A stretch of 64,000 nucleotides of DNA, taken from positions 1-64,000 of the forward strand of contig JAOAFV010000027.1 of assembly GCA_026416095.1 (NCBI GenBank). The letters are read 5' to 3'. Position numbers and translations under genes: made by a program. Shown here in pieces: positions 50,483 to 58,270 of the stretch. Positions within the stretch are counted from its first letter, which is position 1; every line of letters begins with the position of its first letter. Source of the stretch: Bacteroidales bacterium. Lineage in GTDB: Bacteria > Bacteroidota > Bacteroidia > Bacteroidales > GWA2-32-17. The notes under the pieces are model-generated. The model ran no database searches and was not told the DNA's origin. It saw only the letters and a program-made list of their open reading frames with translations.

Positions 50483-51844
50483 ATGGAAAGGATTAGTTTA
50501 AATTATAATTTTGTTAGCGATTTCCTAAGTGAACAAGAAATTTTTCAAAGATTCGATGAAGCAAAAGAACATTTAAAATCGCTTATAAATAAGACAGGAA
50601 AAGGTAACGATTTTCTTGGATGGATAGACTATACAGAAAGCATTCAAAGCGATGAACTATATGAAATAGAAGAATATGCCGAAAAAATAAGAGAAAAAAT
50701 TGATATACTGGTACTAATAGGAATTGGTGGATCTTATCTTGGTACAAAAGCAATAATTGATATGCTATCTCATAGTTTCACCAGTTTATTGCCCGAAAAA
50801 AATAATCCTATAATTCTATTTGCAGGTAATAATCTTGGCGAAGATTATTTACACGATTTGCTCGAAATACTTAATTATTATGAATATGGTATTGTGGTTG
50901 TATCTAAATCTGGCACAACTACCGAACCAGCTATTGCCTTTAGAATATTAAAACATCATATTGAAAATAAATATGGGAAAGATAAAGCAAAAGAAAGAAT
51001 TTATGTTGTAACCGATAAAAACAAAGGTATTCTATTAGAAATTGCTAAAAACGAAAACTATAAATGCTTTTATATTCCTGACGATATAGGAGGTAGGTAC
51101 TCGGTACTTACTCCAGTGGGCCTTCTTCCTCTCGCTATTGTAGGAATAGACATTCATCAGCTAATTCAAGGTGCAAATTCATTAAGAAGCTCTGTAATAA
51201 ACAATTTCACCAAAGATAATATTGCTATACAATATGCACTTATACGAAATGCTTTATACAATAAAGGCAAATTAGTAGAAATAATGGTATCTTATACCCC
51301 GCGCATGCACTTTTTTATTGAATGGTGGAAACAACTTTTTGGCGAAAGCGAAGGTAAAGAAAATAAGGGCCTCCTGCCAGTAGGGGTTGACTTTACTACT
51401 GATCTACATTCATTAGGACAATATATTCAAGAAGGTAAAAGAATATTATTTGAAACTGTTTTACATATAAACAAACCAACAAACCAGCTAATAATTCCAC
51501 ACGACAATGAAAATATAGATAAACTTAATTTTCTTAGTTATAAAAGAGTATCGTATGTTAATAACATGGCTATGCTTGGCACAATACTTGCCCATACTGA
51601 TGCTGGTGTCCCTAACATTTTGATCGATATACCATCATTGCAAGAAAAATATATAGGACAATTAATTTATTTCTTTCAGATTGCATGTGGTATTAGTGGC
51701 TATTTATTAGGTGTTAATCCTTTTGACCAGCCAGGAGTTGAAGCTTATAAAAATAATCTTTTTGCACTTATAAATAAGCCTGGTTACGAAAATATTAGCA
51801 CCGCTATTAAAAAACGCCTTAACGAAAAATTTAAACTCCCTTAA
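50483..51844 (+). CDS. pgi: Glucose-6-phosphate isomerase
   Basis: A 453-residue enzyme interconverting glucose 6-phosphate and fructose 6-phosphate. It has the length of the short bacterial form found in Bacillus and Bacteroidetes, not the 550-residue E. coli form. Visible motifs are IGIGGSYLG (79-87), the phosphate-binding SKSGTTTEP (141-149), GGRYSVLTPVGLLP, GESEGKENKGLLP (catalytic glutamate region) and a late QPGVEAYKNN with the conserved lysine. It is coupled to gpsA, linking glycolysis and lipid backbone supply in one transcript. Confidence 0.97.
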   Translation: MERISLNYNFVSDFLSEQEIFQRFDEAKEHLKSLINKTGKGNDFLGWIDYTESIQSDELYEIEEYAEKIREKIDILVLIGIGGSYLGTKAIIDMLSHSFTSLLPEKNNPIILFAGNNLGEDYLHDLLEILNYYEYGIVVVSKSGTTTEPAIAFRILKHHIENKYGKDKAKERIYVVTDKNKGILLEIAKNENYKCFYIPDDIGGRYSVLTPVGLLPLAIVGIDIHQLIQGANSLRSSVINNFTKDNIAIQYALIRNALYNKGKLVEIMVSYTPRMHFFIEWWKQLFGESEGKENKGLLPVGVDFTTDLHSLGQYIQEGKRILFETVLHINKPTNQLIIPHDNENIDKLNFLSYKRVSYVNNMAMLGTILAHTDAGVPNILIDIPSLQEKYIGQLIYFFQIACGISGYLLGVNPFDQPGVEAYKNNLFALINKPGYENISTAIKKRLNEKFKLP

Positions 51845-51880
51845 ATCTAATAAATACCAAATTTGTATTAAAATTAACTT

Positions 51881-52951
51881 TTAATATTGTTTTATTTCCA
51901 CTTCGCCACGCATAGCCATAAGAGCGTTTGTAGCAAGAGCTCTCATCTCATCTTCGCCCGGGTAAACAAAAATAGGCGCAATAAACGAAGTTCTTTCTTT
52001 TATATATTCAACGAAATCATTATCGTAAGCTATACCACCTGTAATAAGTATTGCATCTACTTTTCCTTTTAAGACTGTGGCCATTTCGCCAATTGCTTTA
52101 CTTACTTGATAAGCCATTGCTTCCCTTACCTTGGCAGCTTTTTCGTCGCCATTTTTTATTCTTTGTTCAACCTCATAAGCATCGTTAGTATTAAGATATG
52201 CAACATAACCACCCTTGCCAGTTATCATGTTCAGAATCTCTTCTTGCGAATATTTACCACTAAAGCATAACCTAACAAGCGCACCTGCCGGCAAAGTGCC
52301 CGATCTTTCGGGCGAAAATGGCCCTTCTCCATCTAAAGCATTATTAACATCTATAACTCTACCTTTATAATGAGCTCCTACAGAAATTCCTCCACCTAAA
52401 TGAGCAACAATTAAATTAAGTTCTTCGTATTTTTTCCCAATAGAATTAGCATGTAAGCGGGCTATCGCTTTCTGATTCAAAGCATGAAAAATTGAGATCC
52501 GTTCAAATAATGGATGTCCTGTATACCTAGCCACATCTTCCATTTCATCTACTACAACAGGGTCGGCAATGAAAGCTTTTACACCAATGTTCTTAGCTAT
52601 ATCATTAGCAAGCACTCCTCCTAAGTTACTAGCATGCTGACCTAATACCCCTACTTTTAAATCGTTAATCATTTTTTCATTAACCTCGTAAACACCAGAA
52701 GGAATGGGCCTCATAAGCCCACCTCTACCAATAACTACATCGATATCGTTAATATTAATACCTGCTTCTTTTAGCTCTCTTAATATTACCTCTTTTCTGA
52801 AAGGATATTGATCGTAAAGCGTTTTATAAGGAGCAAGCTCCTCCATCGTATGTTTAATGTTCTTTTTGAATATCTCCTTATCATCGACAAACACCGCAAC
52901 TTTTGTCGATGTTGAACCAGGATTAATTACAAGAATTTTATACGTTTTCAT
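51881..52951 (-). CDS. buk: Butyrate kinase
   Basis: A 356-residue acetate/butyrate kinase-family enzyme that makes ATP from butyryl phosphate (or branched-chain acyl phosphates). It has the N-terminal nucleotide-binding NPGSTSTKVAVF, GRGGLMRPIPSGVYEVN, the phosphate-2 region AHLGGGISVGAH, and the C-terminal ILITGGIAYD. The GRGG(L/M).xPIxxGxY block separates butyrate kinases from acetate kinases. The gene is last in the pta-ackA-ptb-buk series and begins 5 bp after ptb. Branched-chain fatty acid formation from amino acids is an alternative physiological role. Confidence 0.94.
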   Translation of the reverse strand: MKTYKILVINPGSTSTKVAVFVDDKEIFKKNIKHTMEELAPYKTLYDQYPFRKEVILRELKEAGININDIDVVIGRGGLMRPIPSGVYEVNEKMINDLKVGVLGQHASNLGGVLANDIAKNIGVKAFIADPVVVDEMEDVARYTGHPLFERISIFHALNQKAIARLHANSIGKKYEELNLIVAHLGGGISVGAHYKGRVIDVNNALDGEGPFSPERSGTLPAGALVRLCFSGKYSQEEILNMITGKGGYVAYLNTNDAYEVEQRIKNGDEKAAKVREAMAYQVSKAIGEMATVLKGKVDAILITGGIAYDNDFVEYIKERTSFIAPIFVYPGEDEMRALATNALMAMRGEVEIKQY

Positions 52952-52956
52952 TTTAT

Positions 52957-53859
52957 TTAAGTTTTTAAAGATGCAGCCAAAGCTATAGACATTAATTTAC
53001 TTTTTTCGGTGTCGGCTCTTGAAGTTAATACTATAGGCACTTTGGCACCAACAATAATAGCAGCCGAAGTGCACCCCCCCAAAAATCCCATTGTTTTATA
53101 CATTATATTACCGGCTTCTATATCAGGACAAAGTATTAAGTCGGCATCGCCTGCAACTTCGCTTACTATACCTTTATGTTGAGCAGCTTCTTTTGATACG
53201 GCATTATCAACGGCAAGAGGTCCGTCTATTAAACAGCCTTTTATTTGTTTACGTCGGTTCATTTGAGTTAACATTGCTGCGTGGATAGTATCTTCCATTT
53301 TCGGGTTAACTGTTTCTACTGCTCCTACTACTGCTATTTTAGGACACTCTACTCCAAGTCTATGAAAAGCTTCTACGCTGTTTTCAATAATTGAAACCTT
53401 TTCTTCAAAAGTAGGGTCTATGTTAACTCCGCCATCAGCTATTGCCAACAATTTATGATAATAAGGACTTTCCATAAATGCAAGATGGCTTAATAAAGCT
53501 CCTTTTCTAATGCCATTTTCTTTATCGAGCACCGCCTTTAATAATGTCGAAGTAGAAATAAGACCTTTTACTAATATATCAGCATTTCCTTCCCTTATAA
53601 TTTGAACGGCTTTTTTAGCTGCAATGTTGTCGTTTGGTTCGTCTATTATATTACTATCGCTAAAGCTAATATTTAACTTTAAGCAAATCTCAATAATCAA
53701 CTTTTTATTACCAATTAATATTGGCTCAACAAAACCTTCTTTTTTTGCTTCATAAACAGCTCCAAGTACAGTTTCGTCGGCAGCAGCTGCCACAACAATT
53801 TTTTTAAGATCTCCTTCTTTTGCTCTTTCTACAAAATAATTTAAGGTTTTTATTACCAT
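52957..53859 (-). CDS. ptb: Phosphate butyryltransferase
   Basis: A 300-residue phosphate acyltransferase converting butyryl-CoA and phosphate to butyryl phosphate and CoA, feeding butyrate kinase. The PTA_PTB domain covers the whole protein. Stretches such as ADILVKGLISTSTLLKAVLD, IADGGVNIDPT, CLIDGPLAVDNAVS and DADLILCPDIEAGNIMYKTM fit Ptb. The C-terminal VPIVLTSRADTEKSKLMSIALA is the usual ending. It is shorter than Pta (338 residues, upstream in the same operon). Spacing to ackA is 14 bp and to buk 5 bp, so all four genes are one transcription unit. Confidence 0.93.
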   Translation of the reverse strand: MVIKTLNYFVERAKEGDLKKIVVAAAADETVLGAVYEAKKEGFVEPILIGNKKLIIEICLKLNISFSDSNIIDEPNDNIAAKKAVQIIREGNADILVKGLISTSTLLKAVLDKENGIRKGALLSHLAFMESPYYHKLLAIADGGVNIDPTFEEKVSIIENSVEAFHRLGVECPKIAVVGAVETVNPKMEDTIHAAMLTQMNRRKQIKGCLIDGPLAVDNAVSKEAAQHKGIVSEVAGDADLILCPDIEAGNIMYKTMGFLGGCTSAAIIVGAKVPIVLTSRADTEKSKLMSIALAASLKT

Positions 53860-53873
53860 AATTAATTATATTT

Positions 53874-55091
53874 TTAATAACTAATATTCCTACCAAATAC
53901 AATATTAACAGTATCAATAGCGATTACCAGTTCTTCGTTAGTTGTAATACACATAACTTTCACTTTTGAATCGGGAGTGCTTATTATAGCATCCTTACCT
54001 TTTAAGCCATCATTAACTGCTTTATCAATTTTAACTCCCATAAATTCAAGGCCTTCGCAAGCCCATTCTCTAATTTTATAATCGTTTTCGCCTATACCAC
54101 CAGTAAAAATAATTAAATCTACTCCACCCAGAGCAGCAGCATAAGCACCTATATATTTTTTTACTCTATAGGCATACATTTTTAAAGCTAATTCAGCTCT
54201 TTTATTTCCTTGCTCCATTGCATTATGTAAATCTCGCATGTCCATGGAAACTCCACTAATACCAAATACACCACTTCTTTTATTAATAAGGTCGTTTGCC
54301 TGTTTAGTATTTAGGTTTTCTTTTTCCATTAAAAAAAGTAAAACTCCATTATCTAAATCGCCACAACGAGTCCCCATCATTAATCCTTCTACTGGAGTAA
54401 AGCCCATAGATGTATCGACAGATTTTCCATTTTTTATTGCAGCTACCGAGGCTCCATTACCTAAATGATTAGTGATTATGTTAACTTCATTTATATCCCA
54501 TCCTAATATTTTACATGCTTTTTGAGCTACGTATTTATGACTTGTTCCGTGAAAACCATAACGACGAATTTTATATTTTTCGTAATATTCGTATGGTATT
54601 GCATACATGTAAGCCTCGGGTAGCATAGTTTGATGAAAAGAAGTATCGAAAACAGCAACCATAGGCACACCTGGTAAAAGTTCTTCGGTTGCAAGTATTC
54701 CTTTTAAATTTGCTGGGTTATGTAATGGAGCAAGTTCGATACAACGTTCAATATTATTTTTAGTTTCCTCTGTAATCAAGGCACTTTTAGTAAAATTTTC
54801 GCCTCCATGAGCAACTCTGTGTCCTACAGCACTTATTTCAGATAAAGACGATATAACGCCATGGTTTTTATCGGTAAGTGTTTGTAATATCCATTCTATT
54901 CCCTCGGTATGATTAGATATAGGTCTAACCCATTTTATCTTTTCTTTACCTTTTGCCTGATGACTGAGTTCACTATCTGGCAAACCTATTCTTTCCACTA
55001 AACCCTTTGCAAGCAAATCGGGTTCATCGTGCATATCTAATAGCTGATATTTTATAGACGAACTTCCACAGTTTAACACAAGTACTTTCAT
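53874..55091 (-). CDS. ackA: Acetate kinase
   Basis: A 405-residue enzyme producing ATP and acetate from acetyl phosphate. NCGSSSIKYQLLD at the N-terminus, VAHGGENFT, VFDTSFHQTMLPEAYMYAIP, the catalytic-region HLGNGASVAA, TPVEGLMMGTRCGDLD and IFTGGIGEND are all canonical for AckA. The length is that of the E. coli enzyme. It follows pta by 8 bp. Together they provide the standard acetate-forming, ATP-yielding branch of fermentation, with the ptb-buk pair in the same operon adding a second acid. Confidence 0.98.
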   Translation of the reverse strand: MKVLVLNCGSSSIKYQLLDMHDEPDLLAKGLVERIGLPDSELSHQAKGKEKIKWVRPISNHTEGIEWILQTLTDKNHGVISSLSEISAVGHRVAHGGENFTKSALITEETKNNIERCIELAPLHNPANLKGILATEELLPGVPMVAVFDTSFHQTMLPEAYMYAIPYEYYEKYKIRRYGFHGTSHKYVAQKACKILGWDINEVNIITNHLGNGASVAAIKNGKSVDTSMGFTPVEGLMMGTRCGDLDNGVLLFLMEKENLNTKQANDLINKRSGVFGISGVSMDMRDLHNAMEQGNKRAELALKMYAYRVKKYIGAYAAALGGVDLIIFTGGIGENDYKIREWACEGLEFMGVKIDKAVNDGLKGKDAIISTPDSKVKVMCITTNEELVIAIDTVNIVFGRNISY

Positions 55092-55099
55092 AAAATATT

Positions 55100-56116
55100 T
55101 TATTTTTTACTATTTTTATACATTAAACACTGATTTACAGTAATGGCGATTAAATTTACGATATCCAATACAGAGCAACCTCTAGACAAGTCGTTAATAG
55201 GGGCACCTAGGCCTTGAAGAACAGGGCCAATTGCTTGAGCATCGCCTAATCTTTCTACCAACTTATAAGCAATATTTCCGCTTTGTAAATCGGGGAAAAC
55301 AAGCACATTTGCTTTGCCAGCAACAGAAGAACTTGGAGCTTTCTTTTTAGCTACACTTTCAATTATAGAGGCATCTGCTTGTAGTTCACCATCAATATTT
55401 AAGTCGGGCCTTTTACTTTTTGCTATTTTACAGGCATTGATCACTTTAGTTACCAATTTATGCTCTGCTGAACCCTTCGTAGAAAAGGAAAGCAAAGCAA
55501 CATTAATGTCATTAATATTAAAAAGCGATTTTGCTGTTTCGGCACTTGCTATTGCAATGTCGGCAAGTTGGTCTTCAGTAGGATCGGGTAAAATAGCCAC
55601 ATCGGCAAATAAAAACATTCCTTTATATCCAAGATTTTCTTTTTTAGTAATCATAATCATAGCCCCCGATACTACCGAAACTCCTTTTGCTGTTTTTACA
55701 ATTTGTAAAGCTGGTCGAACCGTATCGGCAGTTGTATGCTCGGCACCACTAACTTCACCATCAGCATCACCCTTATATATCATCATAGGGCCATAGTAAA
55801 GAGGATCTCTTAATAATTTACATGCTTCTTCATATGTAATTCCCTTTTCTTTTCTTAATTCAACAAATGTTTTAACGTAATCCTCGAACTTAGTATCTTT
55901 GATAGGATTTACCAATATTGCCTTTTTAATATCGATATTATTTTTTCGTGCTACATCTAATATTTCATTTTCGTTACCAAGAATAACCAATTCTGCTATT
56001 TTTTCTTTCAACACTATTTCTGCAGCCTTCAAAGTTCTTTCGCTATTACCTTCGGGTAGTACTATTCGTATATTCTTTCCTTTTGCTCTTTCTTTTATTT
56101 CAGTTAGAAAATCCAT
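55100..56116 (-). CDS. pta: Phosphate acetyltransferase
   Basis: A 338-residue enzyme making acetyl phosphate from acetyl-CoA and phosphate. It is the short, single-domain form without the N-terminal regulatory domains of E. coli Pta. VLPEGNSERTLKAAEI, GDADGEVSGAEHTTADTVRPALQ, DPTEDQLADIAIASAETAKSLF, and VLVFPDLQSGNIAYKLVERLG are diagnostic. It is the first gene of the operon pta-ackA-ptb-buk and has a TAAATTTG promoter box 14 bp before its ATG. Confidence 0.97.
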   Translation of the reverse strand: MDFLTEIKERAKGKNIRIVLPEGNSERTLKAAEIVLKEKIAELVILGNENEILDVARKNNIDIKKAILVNPIKDTKFEDYVKTFVELRKEKGITYEEACKLLRDPLYYGPMMIYKGDADGEVSGAEHTTADTVRPALQIVKTAKGVSVVSGAMIMITKKENLGYKGMFLFADVAILPDPTEDQLADIAIASAETAKSLFNINDINVALLSFSTKGSAEHKLVTKVINACKIAKSKRPDLNIDGELQADASIIESVAKKKAPSSSVAGKANVLVFPDLQSGNIAYKLVERLGDAQAIGPVLQGLGAPINDLSRGCSVLDIVNLIAITVNQCLMYKNSKK

Positions 56117-56130
56117 AGGAATTTCACTTC

Positions 56131-56138
56131 CAAATTTA
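56131..56138 (-). promoter_or_regulatory. Promoter -7 box of the pta-ackA-ptb-buk operon
   Basis: The plus strand reads CAAATTTA, i.e. TAAATTTG on the minus strand, an exact TAnnTTTG, 14 bp from the pta ATG. No TTG is seen at the ideal -33 distance. Confidence 0.55.
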
Positions 56139-56272
56139 CTAATAAACAGAAAAAGAATGAAATTTTTTAATTAAAAATTAAACACCAATAAAACATGCTT
56201 ATTATGCTTATTCTAATAGGCATGAATGCATTTTTACAGTTACAAAAAAATTTTGTTTTAAAACAATTTTAA

Positions 56273-57247
56273 TTATTTTTCTCTTGATGATATATAATCG
56301 GTTAATAGTTGAAGAGATACATTTATTTCGTTCTTAGGTAATTCTATTAAAATTTTTTTTGCTTTTGCAACAAAATCATTTAATTTATTTTGAGTATATT
56401 CAAAACCACCATATTTTTCGATAATGAGTTTTAAGTCATCGATATAAGAAAAGTCGTATTTAATTTTTTTTAGCAACGAAAAGGCTTTAGTTTTATCTTT
56501 ATCTGAAGCATTATTTATTGCATATATCAGAGGTAATGTGTATTTTTGTTCGCGTAAGTCATTACCTGCTGGTTTGCCAGTATTATTATCATTTATAAAA
56601 TCGAAAAGATCGTCTTTTATTTGAAAAGCCATACCAATAGAATGCCCAAACTCTTTCATTAATTTAAGATAACTTTCATTATTTGTAGTAGTTATAGCCC
56701 CTATTAATGCAGAAGATGCAAAAAGAGTAGCTGTTTTTTTAGAAATTATTTCATAATATAATTTTTCTGAAATATCAATTTTTCTGGCTTTCTCTACTTG
56801 CAACAATTCTCCTTCGCTCATTTCTTTTACTGCTTCTGAAATTATATTCAATAATCTATGTTCATTATTATCAATAGCAATTAATAAGCCCTTTGCTAAC
56901 AAATAATCTCCAACTAAAACAGAAATTTTATTCTTCCATAAAGCATTAACCGAAAACACTCCTCTTCGTTCATAAGAATTATCAACTATATCGTCGTGAA
57001 TTAAAGTTGCTGTATGCAAGTATTCTATAAGCGACGCTGCTACATAAGACGATTTATTTATTTCTCCAAATAATTTTGCCGACAATAATACTAATATTGG
57101 TCGTAGTTGCTTGCCTTTATTTTTAATAAGATAATTAATTATAATGCTTAAAATTGGCACATTACTTTTTAAATGTGTGCGAAAGAAAATATCGAATTCT
57201 TTTAATTCATCTACTATAGGTAATTTTATACGGGTAAAAATATCCAT
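56273..57247 (-). CDS. Polyprenyl diphosphate synthase
   Basis: A 324-residue all-helical trans-prenyltransferase. It extends farnesyl diphosphate (or similar) with isopentenyl diphosphate to the long chain of respiratory quinones. The two aspartate-rich metal sites are D85DxxD89 in HDDIVDN (first) and KDDLFDF (211-217, second). GKQLRP (45-50) and LLVGDYLLAKG also fit. The residues just before the first aspartate motif (AATLIH region, TLIHDD) are small, as in medium/long-chain synthases, but the exact chain length cannot be read. It stands alone, 155 bp from pta on the same strand. Confidence 0.94.
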   Translation of the reverse strand: MDIFTRIKLPIVDELKEFDIFFRTHLKSNVPILSIIINYLIKNKGKQLRPILVLLSAKLFGEINKSSYVAASLIEYLHTATLIHDDIVDNSYERRGVFSVNALWKNKISVLVGDYLLAKGLLIAIDNNEHRLLNIISEAVKEMSEGELLQVEKARKIDISEKLYYEIISKKTATLFASSALIGAITTTNNESYLKLMKEFGHSIGMAFQIKDDLFDFINDNNTGKPAGNDLREQKYTLPLIYAINNASDKDKTKAFSLLKKIKYDFSYIDDLKLIIEKYGGFEYTQNKLNDFVAKAKKILIELPKNEINVSLQLLTDYISSREK

Positions 57248-57624
57248 ATATTTACATTACTAAATTTAATCTAATATTTCGTGCCATTATAACCAATAAT
57301 TTTGTAAAAATAAAAACATTTTCTTAACTTTTCCTTTAAAAAGTTTTCATTCACTAATTTTATAGATTAAGCCTCGACAAAAAGATATTTTTTTACTTAG
57401 GAAAAAACCTTAAAGTGTCTTTAAATTTTCGAATACTAAGATAATAAATTTTATTTATATCAAAATGTTATTGGCAATAAAATGTTCAAAAAAAAGCATT
57501 TAAAGATTCACGCAATTGTGCTTGCAAAGCACTTGTTATTAATTATTTAAATTTCAATAGTTGCTTCTCAATAATAACCACCAAAATACTTGTAAAACAC
57601 AAAAATTTTACTTAACTTTGTAAA
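57248..57624. other. 377-bp divergent intergenic region
   Basis: Between the polyprenyl synthase gene and the gene at 57625. It holds no open frame. At its right end is the strong promoter 57590-57620 described separately. No clear promoter for the minus-strand synthase is visible. Confidence 0.6.
57590..57620 (+). promoter_or_regulatory. Promoter of the 57625 gene, positioned for a leaderless transcript
   Basis: TTG (57590-57592), 20-bp spacer, TAACTTTG (57613-57620): exact match to the Bacteroidetes promoter. The box ends only 4 bp before the ATG, so transcription should begin at or right beside the start codon. Confidence 0.75.
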
Positions 57625-58230
57625 ATGAAATTAATAAAAAAATATCTTTCACAAAAAAGGACCAAAGAATACAGAGAATATTATTATAAAAACCTTTTTC
57701 CTCCTCTTGACATAAAAGAAATAGTAGATAGAATAAAAAAATGTGAAATAATTTACCATACAAAAAATTTAATTACGTTTAGAAATACTATTAATTTTTT
57801 CGATAATAGCAAAAAAGTAATTTCAAGTTTAGGCGAACCGTCGTATAAGAAACATAATTTTACTAAAGATTATACTATTTTTTTTTATAAAAATAAAATA
57901 GAAAAATTAAAAATTAAATGTCAAATTCATTTTATAAACGATTGTTTTATTTATGCCGCTCAAGTGTTTCCTAATTTAACAGACAAGCAAATTGAAGAAT
58001 TAATAAGTATAATTAAAGAAAAATATATTATACACGATCATAATAAAGACATTCAAATTCCCTTTAGCATAAGAGATGAAAACGAAAATACTTTATTTAT
58101 TGAAAAATATTTTTGTTTAACAATAAATTACCTAACAGGAAATTCTGAAATACTTTCAACAGTAGAAGAGATCATTCCTTATGAGCAATCACAAATTAAA
58201 TCTTTTAAATATTTACATAAGTTTATATAA
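57625..58230 (+). CDS. Hypothetical protein
   Basis: A 201-residue soluble protein with no signal peptide or membrane helix. It is rich in lysine, isoleucine and aromatic residues. The N-terminus is basic and helical. The centre looks like alternating beta-strands (KVISSLGEPSYKKHNFT, YTIFFYKNKIEKLKIKCQIHFINDCFIYAAQVFPNLT), which would suit an alpha/beta fold with a strand-rich sheet. I do not recognise a family. It is a single gene, convergent with the TPR-phosphatase gene, and its promoter would give little or no 5' leader. There is no alternative downstream methionine, so the start is secure. Confidence 0.7.
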   Translation: MKLIKKYLSQKRTKEYREYYYKNLFPPLDIKEIVDRIKKCEIIYHTKNLITFRNTINFFDNSKKVISSLGEPSYKKHNFTKDYTIFFYKNKIEKLKIKCQIHFINDCFIYAAQVFPNLTDKQIEELISIIKEKYIIHDHNKDIQIPFSIRDENENTLFIEKYFCLTINYLTGNSEILSTVEEIIPYEQSQIKSFKYLHKFI

Positions 58231-58270
58231 AGTCACTATTTAAAACATTATAGTACAAGTTATAAAAAAG

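Noticed and set aside
55314-55796. A 160-codon open frame opposite pta.
   Set aside because: It is the complement of a highly conserved Pta region; composition reflects the gene on the other strand.
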